64,000 bases of DNA, taken from the NCBI GenBank assembly GCA_051418075.1, contig JBPRGG010000087.1, positions 62,001-126,000 on the forward strand. Reading direction: 5' to 3'. Below are positions 45,622 to 54,263 of the stretch, one piece after another. A program made the translations under genes and the position numbers. Below the pieces are notes generated by a model. The model was not told the origin of the DNA, did no database searches, and was given only the letters and a program-made list of their open reading frames with translations. This stretch comes from JBPRGG01 sp051418075 (GTDB taxonomy: Bacteria; Bacteroidota; Bacteroidia; Cytophagales; Cyclobacteriaceae). Every line of letters begins with the position of its first letter. Position 1 is the stretch's first letter.

Positions 45622-46956
45622 ATGAAAAGCCTCTATTTGATAACTCTATTTTTGATTTTTCTACTTGCTTGTGAGAAGCAGGAGGAGATAGTCCCGGTTG
45701 AAGAAATTAAAGACCCGGTGTATGAAATGCTTTCCGAGATAAAATTTAAACTGATCCCACTATCCGACCATGAATTACAGATCAATTGGATTTATCCCGA
45801 TACCCTGTCCTTTCAATCTGTCTGGCTTTTTCAGGAAGAAGACACTATCGGCAAATTCAATCTGACTGAATCCAATATAGGGTCAATTGACCAGGCAAAC
45901 ATTTCTTACCAGTTTAAACCTGGACAAACCTATCATTTTCATTTGCAAGCTCCGGCATCTGATAGCTTGATCTACTATTATCAGATTAATAACTATCAGC
46001 ATATTTTTAAAAATGATTTTTTTTCGGTGGAAAAAATCATGGAATTTGACCATGCCCTGGAAATCGATATTTCACCTTCGAGGAACTTTATGTTTGTCTA
46101 TGACTATATCAATAATGATTTTTTTCTAAAAAAATATGATCTGAACCTGGATCAAATGACCGTTTATCCCGGAGATAGTATTCCGGGACAATTTTTCCGG
46201 GCTATCTCAGATCAGGAGATCCTGATACAGTCTCATGAATTCCAGGGAAGATATCCTACTAAAGATTCCATTGCTATTCAACGTTATCACCTGGATCAGG
46301 ATACTGCCCGTTTTTTAGCCTGGGGTTCTGATGGATATGGGCGTTATTCCCGGGTAGTGGACCACCAGATCCTGATCACCAATCCTGTTTTTTCCAGCAG
46401 AACCAGTTCTGTGATCGATCTTGAATATGATACTATCGTTAGATCCTATTTAAATACCACCATTGATTTTCGATATATAAGAGAATATAATTATGATCAT
46501 ATATATTACAAAAACTTCATCATAGATGTACCAACAGGTAAATTTTTGACACCATTAAATTTACCCTCTACTGCTTATGTTTCGCTGATGGACCCCAATC
46601 AATATGGAATAGTGGTTAATAGTAAAAACCATGAAAACCAACCTTATCAAAACAAGTTTCTGGTGTATCAAAATAAATCAATACTATTTGAAAGTGAGTT
46701 TGACCAGGATCGTAGCTTCCTGTTTGGATCTTTGAGCCAGGTGAGGAACAACCAGTACCTGTTTTATCAAAGCTTTGATTATAGTGAAGAGATCAACCTG
46801 GATGGATTTTATCTGCTAGACCTGGAACAGCAAGAGGTTCAGTTGATTCAGACCACAGCTTTAGATTTTTATGATTACTTCGAAATTGATCAAAATCAGT
46901 TGATTGCCTTTAGCCACAGGGATGGCATGTACCGGTTAAATAAAATACAGAATTGA
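45622..46956 (+). CDS. uncharacterised lipoprotein with propeller-like repeats
   Basis: This 444-residue lipoprotein has signal peptide lipobox LLAC (C17). Residues ~30-125 look like a fibronectin-III-type beta-sandwich (HELQINWIYPDTLSFQSVW). The rest has repeating beta-strand blocks of the kind seen in beta-propellers (EIDISPSRNFMFVYDY, YGRYSRVVDHQILITN). No enzymatic motif is visible. It lies 103 bp after the small exported protein on the same strand. Function is unknown; a surface or periplasmic binding protein is plausible. Confidence 0.7.
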   Translation: MKSLYLITLFLIFLLACEKQEEIVPVEEIKDPVYEMLSEIKFKLIPLSDHELQINWIYPDTLSFQSVWLFQEEDTIGKFNLTESNIGSIDQANISYQFKPGQTYHFHLQAPASDSLIYYYQINNYQHIFKNDFFSVEKIMEFDHALEIDISPSRNFMFVYDYINNDFFLKKYDLNLDQMTVYPGDSIPGQFFRAISDQEILIQSHEFQGRYPTKDSIAIQRYHLDQDTARFLAWGSDGYGRYSRVVDHQILITNPVFSSRTSSVIDLEYDTIVRSYLNTTIDFRYIREYNYDHIYYKNFIIDVPTGKFLTPLNLPSTAYVSLMDPNQYGIVVNSKNHENQPYQNKFLVYQNKSILFESEFDQDRSFLFGSLSQVRNNQYLFYQSFDYSEEINLDGFYLLDLEQQEVQLIQTTALDFYDYFEIDQNQLIAFSHRDGMYRLNKIQN

Positions 46957-47150
46957 TAATATAATTCAGTATTTGATATCCTATTATCACTCTGTATGGA
47001 ATACTTCAACGAATGCTGAAAATTACTGATGGGATGATATCAGACCTTGGCCTGGTTGATGTGTATATTTGTTTTTAAAGCAAACATGCTGGTTCTACTA
47101 TAAGGATTACCACAGTATTCCCCTCTCAGTTCTTTCAAAACCTTTCTGCC

Positions 47151-47189
47151 AAAAGTCGGTCAGGACCTATAGCCAAGTCCTGGACTTTT
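47151..47189. terminator. bulged hairpin between convergent genes
   Basis: AAAAGTC and CAGGAC (47151-47157, 47161-47166, with a GGT bulge) pair with GTCCTG and GACTTTT (47177-47182, 47183-47189) across a 10-nt loop. The position between the convergent lipoprotein and DUF4199 genes suits a bidirectional terminator, with short A/T runs at the ends. Confidence 0.5.
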
Positions 47190-47227
47190 CTGCGGCTTAA
47201 TTGCTTCTTTATGTGAAAATTTCAGAC

Positions 47228-47677
47228 CTAATATTCCTGAGAGCTGCTTAGCTTAAACCGGGAGATCTTGTGCCATTGCATCACTGCATAAGAGAACAGA
47301 AAAGCAGAAACAGTGCCTTCAATAAATATTTGAATTCCCACCAGGTAAGGATTCATGTAGCTGCCCAGCAGATCATTATTTTTGATGTCAATCATAAATC
47401 CAGGATCCAATACAGTGACATATAAAAACGAAAATATGGCAAAAGTCAATGAGGCAATAAAACCCACTGCCAACCCTGCACCCAATCCTTTAAAATAATT
47501 GAATTCCCGGCTTTTCTTCCAGTTTCTCACAGCCAGTCCTATCCCTCCCAGCATAATAAATGCATTTAAATACCTTAATTCCAGGATATGGATCAAACCA
47601 AACATTTTCATAGCAAAAAAGTAAACAATTAATCCCGCTGCGGTAATCAGGCCCCATTTTATGTTCAATGATCTCAT
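47228..47677 (-). CDS. DUF4199-like membrane protein (third copy)
   Basis: This 149-residue protein has four membrane helices (about 7-25, 36-48, 66-90 and 110-132). The stretch YFKGLGAGLAVGFIASLTFA followed by YVTVLDPGFM is the DUF4199 signature, also seen in the two copies at 10055-11240. It is isolated here. Function is unknown. Confidence 0.75.
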   Translation of the reverse strand: MRSLNIKWGLITAAGLIVYFFAMKMFGLIHILELRYLNAFIMLGGIGLAVRNWKKSREFNYFKGLGAGLAVGFIASLTFAIFSFLYVTVLDPGFMIDIKNNDLLGSYMNPYLVGIQIFIEGTVSAFLFSYAVMQWHKISRFKLSSSQEY

Positions 47678-47863
47678 GAGAAAAAATTTTAGTTATACAA
47701 TAAAACACTGGGTTAAAACTTTGTGAAGTCGAATTGTTCACCACTACCCCATTCAAAGACTGGGGTGGATAAGATCATTTTACCTGATATAATTTCCGCA
47801 TATTTGTTTTTCCCTGTATATTTAACTTACATTTTTTTCATTAAAAACGTCATTTTTTGCTAT

Positions 47864-48361
47864 ATGTATAAAAGAATTGTTGAAAGCTTTTTCCCAAATC
47901 CGGTAAAATATCCTACCTACTTCATCCTGGTGGTGGGCATCTTTGTGATTTTTACCAGCTATGCCATCGGACTGGGCATTGTAGCTGTGTGTTTAGCCAT
48001 CATCACTGCCAATGAAGGTATAATGATTGACTTTGAAAAGGGTCGCTTTAAAAGCTACTGGAGTGTAATGTTGATCAGGGTTGGAAAATGGGAACCAATA
48101 CCGAAATTTGGTCGTCTTTTGCTGGTGCCGGAGTTAACTCAATTTACCGGCACTTCGTTTTCCCTAAGAACTACGGAATATACCAAAAAAGAAACAGGCG
48201 TTAGGTTGTATTATCTCCATAGTAACGATTACATTCTGGCATCTAAAGGAAAAATAGAAAAAACCAGGAAAGATGCCGAATTCCTGGCCCAAAAGCTGAA
48301 GCTGAAACTGGAAGATTATTCGGCGGTAAAAATCTCACCTGAGTCAGAAAAAAAAAGTTAG
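47864..48361 (+). CDS. membrane-associated protein of unknown function
   Basis: This protein has about 165 residues from the ATG at 47864 (MYKRIVESFF); the in-frame frame extending to 47723 adds a poorly supported hydrophobic leader that overlaps the upstream spacer. Two closely spaced helices (about 16-50, YFILVVGIFVIFTSYAIGLGIVAVCLAIITA) are followed by a cytoplasmic beta-rich domain (residues ~55-165). This layout resembles small membrane-anchored PH-like domains; the family is not recognised. A hairpin spans its stop codon. Confidence 0.6.
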   Translation: MYKRIVESFFPNPVKYPTYFILVVGIFVIFTSYAIGLGIVAVCLAIITANEGIMIDFEKGRFKSYWSVMLIRVGKWEPIPKFGRLLLVPELTQFTGTSFSLRTTEYTKKETGVRLYYLHSNDYILASKGKIEKTRKDAEFLAQKLKLKLEDYSAVKISPESEKKS

Positions 48362-48388
48362 TAATTGCCCCTTAAGGCTATTACTAAC
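48357..48388. terminator. possible hairpin at the convergent junction
   Basis: GTTAGTAAT (48357-48365) pairs with ATTACTAAC (48380-48388) around a 14-nt loop that contains the inner palindrome CCTTAAGG. It overlaps the stop codon of the plus-strand gene and precedes the minus-strand rhodanese end. No T-run is present, so the call is tentative. Confidence 0.4.
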
Positions 48389-48418
48389 TCTGACTAGGCT
48401 AAATGCAATGTCTGTACT

Positions 48419-48772
48419 TTACCGGCTGAGTTCGCCGCTCCAGCCCATCATACCTCCGGCCAGATTGTGCAGCTTGGTGAAACCCATTTTAGACATTTCA
48501 CGGCAGGCAGCAGCGCTACGGTTGCCACTGCGGCAATATACATAATAATTTTTATCCTTATCCAGCTGAGCAATTTTATCAGCAAATGCCGGAGACATGA
48601 TATCAATATGTAAGGACCCGGGAATATGTCCCATTCGATGCTCATCGGTGGTCCTGACATCGATCAGTTTGTAAGAGTTTTTAGGCTCCGACTTCAGCTT
48701 TTCTTCCAGCTGATTACAATAAATGGTTTCAAAAGACTTAGTTGATGTGAAAAGATTACCAAATACACTCAT
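48419..48772 (-). CDS. single-domain rhodanese sulfurtransferase
   Basis: This 117-residue rhodanese domain has the active-site loop CRSGNRS at 80-86, in which Cys80 would carry the persulfide. The domain also shows KLIDVRTTDEHRMGHIPGS (split motif VR...GHIPGS) and a C-terminal NLAGGMMGW. No signal peptide is visible. It is the last gene of the operon that starts with the TauE/SafE protein, 40 bp after the MBL-rhodanese gene. Rhodaneses here likely move sulfane sulfur for detoxification. Confidence 0.93.
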   Translation of the reverse strand: MSVFGNLFTSTKSFETIYCNQLEEKLKSEPKNSYKLIDVRTTDEHRMGHIPGSLHIDIMSPAFADKIAQLDKDKNYYVYCRSGNRSAAACREMSKMGFTKLHNLAGGMMGWSGELSR

Positions 48773-48812
48773 TTTATTATTCTTTTAAGATTTTAAAAAT
48801 TCATTAATTAGA

Positions 48813-50240
48813 TTATACATTCAATTTTTCCAGTTTTTCATTTCTCAGGGTCGTGGGACACTTTCCTGCAATAAGTTCCAAACCTTCCACCAGTTTTACC
48901 TGATCATAGCCACCATGCACATTGACAAAATTATGGATTCCACGGGCTTTTAATAAGGAGGCGGCAATCATCGAACGGTAACCTCCGGCACAGAACATGG
49001 CATATTGCTGATCCGGCTGCAACTGATCCAGGTGGTTGGTCAGATCTTTCAGGGGGATATTCAGGGTGTCTTTTACATGTTCAGTTTGGGTTTCTGTATT
49101 GTTCCTGATATCCAGTGTTTGATAACCTTGTTCCATTAAAACTGGTACCTGATCCGGCTCAACAGATTTCACTGTTTCTACTTTCTTACCAGCTTTTCTC
49201 CAGGATTCAATGCCTCCATCCAGGTATCCTTTCACATTTTCAAAACCTACCCGGGCCAATCTTAATACTGATTCTTCTTCCGCTCCCGGTTCTGTCACCA
49301 GGATCAGGGACTGACCAATATTCAACAGGGTACCTACCCATACCGCGTATTGACCATTCAAACCGATGTTCAATGCACCTTTTACAAATCCTTTTTCGAA
49401 TGAATCCGGGTCGCGGGTATCAAGGATCACGGAACCTTCCGCTTCGGCCTGTTCAAATGCCTCCACGGATAACGCATTCAGGTTTCGTTTCATCACCTCA
49501 TCAATATTTTCGTAACCGGCTTTATTGATCCGGGCATTTTCGGGGAAATAAGCTGGAGGTTCACTCAGGCCTTCAGTTACTACTTCTACAAACTGTTCCT
49601 TGCTCATGGGTTGCAAGGCATAGTTAAACCTTTTCTGATCACCCAGGCTGGAAGTGGTTTCTTTACTCATGTTTTTGCCGCATTGCGAACCGGCTCCATG
49701 TCCCGGATAAACAATGACATCATCAGCCAGAGGTAATATTTTATTTCTTAAAGATTCAAATAAATGACCGGCCAGGTCTTCCCTGGTTAAATCTGTCTTA
49801 ACAGCCAGGTCTGGTCTGCCAACATCCCCAATAAATAAGGTATCGCCTGTAAAGATAGCATGGTCTTTACCTTCCTCATCGATCAACAAATAGGTAGTAG
49901 ATTCCATGGTATGTCCCGGTGTATGTACTATTCTGATATTTACATCTCCCAGTTCAAACAGTTCATTGTCGGTAGAAACATATGCAGAATAAGAAGGCTG
50001 TGCATTAGGACCAAATACAATGGTAGCTCCAGTCGCTTTGGCCAGGTCGATATGACCAGAAACAAAATCAGCGTGGAAGTGGGTTTCGAAAATGTATTTT
50101 ACTTTTGCCCCTCTTTTTTCAGCCAATTCCAGGTAAGGCTTTGTTTCTCTCAGCGGGTCGATGATGGCTGCTTCACCATTTGATTCAATATAATAGGCAG
50201 CTTCTGCTAAACATCCGGTATAAAGTTGTTCTACATACAT
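48813..50240 (-). CDS. metallo-beta-lactamase-fold/rhodanese fusion (persulfide metabolism)
   Basis: This 475-residue protein has three domains. The N-terminal MBL-fold domain (about 1-215) has the metal motif THFHADFVSGH (His54, His56, Asp58; Phe59 replaces the second-site His, as in persulfide dioxygenase-type members), HTPGHT and PGHG. The first rhodanese domain (about 265-350) lacks a catalytic Cys; its loop is LVTEPGAE. The second (about 365-460) has CAGGYRS and is probably active. Such fusions oxidise glutathione or low-molecular-weight persulfides to sulfite or thiosulfate. It lies 56 bp downstream of the TauE/SafE gene. Confidence 0.92.
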   Translation of the reverse strand: MYVEQLYTGCLAEAAYYIESNGEAAIIDPLRETKPYLELAEKRGAKVKYIFETHFHADFVSGHIDLAKATGATIVFGPNAQPSYSAYVSTDNELFELGDVNIRIVHTPGHTMESTTYLLIDEEGKDHAIFTGDTLFIGDVGRPDLAVKTDLTREDLAGHLFESLRNKILPLADDVIVYPGHGAGSQCGKNMSKETTSSLGDQKRFNYALQPMSKEQFVEVVTEGLSEPPAYFPENARINKAGYENIDEVMKRNLNALSVEAFEQAEAEGSVILDTRDPDSFEKGFVKGALNIGLNGQYAVWVGTLLNIGQSLILVTEPGAEEESVLRLARVGFENVKGYLDGGIESWRKAGKKVETVKSVEPDQVPVLMEQGYQTLDIRNNTETQTEHVKDTLNIPLKDLTNHLDQLQPDQQYAMFCAGGYRSMIAASLLKARGIHNFVNVHGGYDQVKLVEGLELIAGKCPTTLRNEKLEKLNV

Positions 50241-50296
50241 AATATTATAATTTTTTAAGGTTTTTGATTTTATATTAAATATTTATTTGATACATA

Positions 50297-51301
50297 TTAA
50301 AATAAGAGCTCACTGGAAAAAATATAAATTCCCATCAACAGCACAAACCAGCCAAAGCCCTGCTTCAATTTAGCTGCAGGAACATGTTTGGAAGAAATCG
50401 ACCCAAAAACAATTCCTACTACAGCCAGTCCGGTAAATGAAAGTAAAAAGGTCCAGTCAATGGACTGATTACTTACATCGCCCAGGAAACCGATCAGGGA
50501 TTTTGCCGAAATGATCAGCAGGGAAGTACCCACAGCCAGCTTCATGGGCAAATTGGCTAATAATACCAGGGCCGGTACAATTAAAAAGCCCCCACCTGCT
50601 CCAACAATGCCGGTCACCGTTCCTACCAGGCCACCTTCCGCCACAATTAAGGGGTAATTGAATTTGGGATTTTTTTCTTCCGCGCCGACCAGTTTTTTTC
50701 GCTTGTTAGAGATCATAGATACCGAGGATAAGATCATGATCAGGGCAAAGAATACCATGATCGCTATATTTTTGGTCAGGGTAAAGCTGCCAATCAGGAT
50801 CAGGTTATCCGGAATAGCCGGTATCACAAATTGTCGCATCACGAATACCATAATGGCAGCCGGGATCATTAACAGGAAAACCTTTCCGAATCGTTTGTCG
50901 TTTTGAACCGATTGCCTGATCACCAGGGCCAGGGTAATGGCAAAGGCAATGATCAGGACCAGGAAAAAGATCACATCACCAGTGATGTCCATAGAACCAA
51001 TACTAAATAAAGTCTCAGGTATGGATGGCACTAAAAACTTGCGGGTAGCATAAACAGCCAGGAACGATGGTACGGCAAATACAAAAGCAGCCCGGTAATG
51101 TAAAAGACCTTCCCGCATATAATTTAATGACCCTACTACGGAAGAAACACCCACTACAAACAAGGAATATCCGGTAGCTAATACAGGATCAATGCCAAAA
51201 ATATAAACCAACACCGGTACGGTAAGTATGGAACCGCCCCCTCCTATTAGTCCTAAAGTAAATCCTATGATAATTGCGCTAAAGAATCCAAGTATTTCCA
51301 T
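50297..51301 (-). CDS. TauE/SafE-family anion permease (putative sulfite/sulfur exporter)
   Basis: This 334-residue membrane protein has about eight helices. The TauE/SafE halves are marked by LGLIGGGGSILTVPVLVYIFG near the N-terminus (about 16-36) and the repeat GLVGTVTGIVGAGGGFLIVPALVL in the C-terminal half (about 218-241, listed here in part). The family transports sulfite, sulfonates or other sulfur anions. It is the first gene of the operon with two rhodanese-containing proteins. A promoter and palindrome lie just upstream at 51334-51376. Confidence 0.9.
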   Translation of the reverse strand: MEILGFFSAIIIGFTLGLIGGGGSILTVPVLVYIFGIDPVLATGYSLFVVGVSSVVGSLNYMREGLLHYRAAFVFAVPSFLAVYATRKFLVPSIPETLFSIGSMDITGDVIFFLVLIIAFAITLALVIRQSVQNDKRFGKVFLLMIPAAIMVFVMRQFVIPAIPDNLILIGSFTLTKNIAIMVFFALIMILSSVSMISNKRKKLVGAEEKNPKFNYPLIVAEGGLVGTVTGIVGAGGGFLIVPALVLLANLPMKLAVGTSLLIISAKSLIGFLGDVSNQSIDWTFLLSFTGLAVVGIVFGSISSKHVPAAKLKQGFGWFVLLMGIYIFSSELLF

Positions 51302-51333
51302 TTTTTTAAAAAATCTTGTTTTTGGTATTTATG

Positions 51334-51376
51334 CAAATATACGATACATATGAATAAATGTTTATATATTCATGTA
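51334..51376 (-). promoter_or_regulatory. promoter and palindromic operator of the sulfur operon
   Basis: On the minus strand, TATATTTG (51341-51334) is an exact -7 element, 33 bp before the ATG at 51301. Just upstream, ATACATATGAATA (51344-51356) faces TATTCATGTAT (51367-51377), an imperfect inverted repeat around the -33 region. The position is right for a repressor. ArsR-type regulators (BigR-like) often control such operons, but no regulator gene is in the window. Confidence 0.6.
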
Positions 51377-51505
51377 TAAAATTTAAAAAATTTCTCCTTT
51401 TCTGATTTATAACCTTTTAGCAAGCTTAAAAAAATAGCAAGCAAAGCTGTATCTTATAGAAAATAATGCATTATACTATTAGAAAGCATATAAAAAGTAA
51501 AAAAA

Positions 51506-51595
51506 ATGGACCAGAACGAGCAACAACTGATAGCAGCAGCTAAGAAAAATCCCAAAGCCATTGAAAAAATATCTTATAGTCACCAGTTACTTTAG
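51506..51595 (+). pseudogene. possible remnant of a sigma-70 family gene N-terminus
   Basis: A 29-codon frame, MDQNEQQLIAAAKKNPKAIE followed by KISYSHQLL and TAG, resembles the first helix of ECF-type sigma factors (typical pattern EQ.LI..AKK.P.AF..LY..Y). The resemblance stops abruptly after about 22 codons, where a repeat begins. It is probably a truncated relic rather than a functional gene; a short chance match is possible. Confidence 0.4.
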
Positions 51596-51619
51596 ATCCA
51601 ACAGTTACCTTAGATCCAA
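51584..51619. repeat. two tandem 18-bp repeats
   Basis: CAGTTACTTTAGATCCAA (51584-51601) is followed directly by CAGTTACCTTAGATCCAA (51602-51619), differing at one base. The first copy overlaps the end of the apparent sigma-factor remnant, so the repeat may mark the deletion or insertion breakpoint. Confidence 0.85.
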
Positions 51620-51791
51620 CAGATTTCTCCTGATGACTAAATGATGCACTTACCAGATAGTTCACTGATTGTCAGTTTGACCTATTGATCAAATTCAAAA
51701 ACGTCTTTAGTTTTCCACGATTTCCACCGATAAAACAATTCGTAAAAAGCTTCTTCATTTCCAATACATTATCAATTTACTAAACCATAAT

Positions 51792-52676
51792 TTACAAGAA
51801 AAAATACCTCGATATGGTAAATCCAAAATGGATTTCTCCATCAAAAAAGTTGTCTGAAGTATTGGTAATGTACTGATTGGCCAGCAAACCAGTGCTATTG
51901 GTAAAAAACAGGGAAAACATATGGTTGAAAGTTTCAAAATCCAAACCAACAGAGATTGGATTATAATAAGGTATTTCATCCTGAATTTGGCTAAAATTAT
52001 AATAATACTCTGCTACCAGTGAGGTAGTATTGGTAATTTTTAACCTTCCCGCCGCTCCCAGAGCAAAACTGCTGTTTTCTTCTTCTCCTAATTGGGTCAT
52101 ATTCTGATGAACATAGGAAGGCATTATTTGAAGAGATAGTTTGTTAAACTTCCTGGCTATGATCAACTGAGTATTGTAGTTCAGGCGATGACTGAAGTCA
52201 AAAATTTCTTTTTCCGATTCATTGAACTCCCTGCCATTGATGGTGGTGGAAAAAAATGCAGAAATACTAAATGGATTTCGAGAGATATTGGCGGTTTGCT
52301 GCATCAGGTTATATTTCAAATAAACATCATGGAACCGCTCAAACCTGCTTCTGCCAATTCCTATACTGATCCGGTCAGTCAGACCGTAATCCAACCCCAT
52401 TCGGACATTGGCATAATCGTCCAGGCCAAAAAAATTGGAATAGCCTTCATTGATCCGGCCAAAACGGTGACCAATGGTAAAGTTCAGGGTCCTTTTATTA
52501 AGTGTGACCACCGAATGACCATTATGGACTCTGTAGCCCCGGAAAACATCGGTCACATATTCCACCTGATCCGGGGTATCATCCTGAAGTTTCCTTTCCC
52601 CTTGCGGAGGGTTTTCAGCCATTATCATGGTTGTAAAGCAACAATTAATCAGTATGAGCAGGGATATGTTTTTCAT
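51792..52676 (-). CDS. DUF5777 family outer-membrane beta-barrel
   Basis: This 294-residue protein has a signal peptide (MKNISLLILINCCFTTMIMA). The sequence is rich in aromatic, alternating strands and ends in an aromatic residue (FTISRYFFL). The segment FRGYRVHNGHSVVTLNKRTL, followed by GHRFGRINEGYSNFFGLDDYANVRMGLDYG (shown in part), is the DUF5777 pattern. These barrels are often found near heme proteins in Bacteroidota, but the function is not established. It is the last gene of the heme operon; its start is 7 bp past the upstream stop codon. Confidence 0.85.
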   Translation of the reverse strand: MKNISLLILINCCFTTMIMAENPPQGERKLQDDTPDQVEYVTDVFRGYRVHNGHSVVTLNKRTLNFTIGHRFGRINEGYSNFFGLDDYANVRMGLDYGLTDRISIGIGRSRFERFHDVYLKYNLMQQTANISRNPFSISAFFSTTINGREFNESEKEIFDFSHRLNYNTQLIIARKFNKLSLQIMPSYVHQNMTQLGEEENSSFALGAAGRLKITNTTSLVAEYYYNFSQIQDEIPYYNPISVGLDFETFNHMFSLFFTNSTGLLANQYITNTSDNFFDGEIHFGFTISRYFFL

Positions 52677-52683
52677 TTTATTA

Positions 52684-53526
52684 TTAGTTACAGTTAGCGC
52701 CTTGGTCTATCCACTTTAGTATGATATTAATTTTATCTTGTGACATTAAGCCGGAAGGGGGCATGGGATCATTTTGATCCTGTATTTTTTTTCCTACCAT
52801 AACCGCGTTTTTACTTACCTCCTGGCAGTTGCTCAATAGCGGGGAGGAGACTCCATTGTGGCAAGCGATACATTCCGTCTGAATGATAGGGGCTATTTCG
52901 GTAGTATAATCAATAGGTTCATCTTCGTAGGTGGCATTTAAATTCACCGGTCGGGGGGGCATAATAAGAAAAGTACTGGGCGCAGTGGCATCAGTCAGAT
53001 GCTCTACATCCCCTTCCCATCGCTCAAATATTTTACCGGGAATATCATCAGCAATTACCTGGATCTGATTGCCATCAGGATAATTACCGCTACCCTGGCC
53101 ATTATTCACCACCAGGCTGAAGGTGTTGGCGGGAGGTGGTTCGATATAAACATCCACACTATCAGCTACATTTACTTTGGAAAAATCATATCTGGCCAGC
53201 ACCAACTTAATTCTGTGTATCCCGGTATCGATCTGGGAAATGGTCAGGCTGTTTTGTCCGAAATGGAACCCCCGGTTTTCTCCATCAATGAAGTACTGGA
53301 TATGCTTCCCGTTTTCGGCTACCTGCCAGTTGGTCAATTGGTACCGGATCGTAATCGGTCTTTCCATTGATGCGTTGGCAGAGGGTTCCAATATTTCAAT
53401 GTTGGGGATATTGTTTTGCAGACTATCCTCCAGTTGATTTTCCAAAATCAATTCTTCCATGCTATCATAATGACAGCTGATCAACAGCCACAAGGTCAAA
53501 AGATATAAGATTCCGCTTTTTTTCAT
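52684..53526 (-). CDS. lipoprotein with one InlB-like repeat and a CX2CH cytochrome domain
   Basis: This 280-residue lipoprotein has signal peptide lipobox LLISC (C18). An Ig-like region (about 40-130) is followed by one divergent InlB-type repeat (NNGQGSGNYPDGNQIQV... WEGDVEHL, about 136-200). A C-terminal cytochrome-like domain has CIACH at 219-223, DPMPPSG as a likely distal Met region, and IILKWIDQGA. This is the only member of the local family with an ordinary CX2CH motif. It is in an operon with the mini-cytochrome upstream (21-bp gap) and the DUF5777 barrel downstream. Confidence 0.82.
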   Translation of the reverse strand: MKKSGILYLLTLWLLISCHYDSMEELILENQLEDSLQNNIPNIEILEPSANASMERPITIRYQLTNWQVAENGKHIQYFIDGENRGFHFGQNSLTISQIDTGIHRIKLVLARYDFSKVNVADSVDVYIEPPPANTFSLVVNNGQGSGNYPDGNQIQVIADDIPGKIFERWEGDVEHLTDATAPSTFLIMPPRPVNLNATYEDEPIDYTTEIAPIIQTECIACHNGVSSPLLSNCQEVSKNAVMVGKKIQDQNDPMPPSGLMSQDKINIILKWIDQGANCN

Positions 53527-53547
53527 TGAGGTCAGTTCATTTTTATA

Positions 53548-53895
53548 CTATTCTTCAGGTGCTCCTGACTCTACCCATTGCGTGATGGTTTCAATTTGCT
53601 GTTCCGTCAGGGTCTTTCTGGAATATTTGGGTGGCATGGGATTTTTTGCATAATTGACTCTGAATTTTATCCTATGCGCCCAGGCTTTGGCCCGCTGATA
53701 CTGCAAAAAATAGGGTGGCATGGTACCATCATGGCAATTTTCTATGGCACAGGTGGATTCAATAATAGGTTCTATATCTTTATTGTAGGTAATTTTTTCT
53801 TCGTTATTGACTTTCATACTTTGAATATCCCAGCTCAGTAAAATTCCCAGCAGGATAAATACTACAGATACATATTTGCTTTTAAATTTCTTCAT
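53548..53895 (-). CDS. mini-cytochrome c with CX4CH heme motif (copy 2)
   Basis: This 115-residue protein has a hydrophobic N-terminal helix (about 9-22) that is a signal peptide or anchor. The heme motif is CAIENCH (Cys49, Cys54, His55): four residues between the cysteines instead of two. A likely distal ligand lies in NPMPPKYSRK, and the end is ITQWVESGA. It is clearly homologous to the 114-aa gene upstream (22 bp away) and to the cytochrome domains of the neighbouring lipoproteins. Probably an anchored electron carrier in the periplasm. Confidence 0.82.
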   Translation of the reverse strand: MKKFKSKYVSVVFILLGILLSWDIQSMKVNNEEKITYNKDIEPIIESTCAIENCHDGTMPPYFLQYQRAKAWAHRIKFRVNYAKNPMPPKYSRKTLTEQQIETITQWVESGAPEE

Positions 53896-53916
53896 TCCTT
53901 TTACTTTATGCTTGAA

Positions 53917-54261
53917 CTAATTATTGTTAGCTCCCTGATCAATCCAGGTAACAATTTTATCAATCTGATCCTGGGTGAGCCTCACCTTCGAATCTTTGGG
54001 TGGCATTGGCGCCCGAGGTAAAGTTACTCGCAGTTTGATTCGCTGGGCCCAGGCCCTGATACGATTGTATTTGGTCAGATTAGGCGGTGTTTGCCCTCCG
54101 ATATGACAGGTCTCGATGGCACATGTTTGCTGAATTATAGGTAATACCTCTTTTTCAAATGAAACCACCTCTTTGACAGCAATATTTTCCGCTTTATTAA
54201 AGCCTGAAAAAGTAAACAGCAGCCCTAAAAAAATAAAAAAATGTATGATTTTTCCATTCAT
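53917..54261 (-). CDS. mini-cytochrome c with CX4CH heme motif (copy 1)
   Basis: This 114-residue protein has an N-terminal signal or anchor helix (about 5-21). The heme motif is CAIETCH (Cys47, Cys52, His53). It is followed by YNRIRAWAQRIKLRV and APMPPKDSKVRLTQDQIDKI, then WIDQGANNN. Sequence order matches the neighbouring 115-aa protein almost throughout, so the two are a tandem duplication. Its start is 2 bp past the stop of the 488-aa gene, implying tight cotranscription. Confidence 0.82.
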   Translation of the reverse strand: MNGKIIHFFIFLGLLFTFSGFNKAENIAVKEVVSFEKEVLPIIQQTCAIETCHIGGQTPPNLTKYNRIRAWAQRIKLRVTLPRAPMPPKDSKVRLTQDQIDKIVTWIDQGANNN

Positions 54262-54263
54262 AG

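Larger units (their letters stand above)
51302..51791. other. intergenic region with operator, gene remnant and tandem repeat
   Basis: This 490-bp stretch holds, in order: the promoter and palindrome of the sulfur operon (51334-51376), an apparent sigma-factor gene remnant (51506-51595) and two direct 18-bp repeats (51584-51619). I see no intact gene in it. Confidence 0.6.

Noticed and set aside
51584..51619. The two 18-bp repeats as the start of a CRISPR array
   Set aside because: The copies are directly adjacent with no spacer and there are only two; no cas genes are in the window.
52188..52697. Open frame of about 169 codons antisense to the DUF5777 barrel
   Set aside because: It overlaps a supported gene with a signal peptide and barrel pattern; no promoter or protein family is visible.
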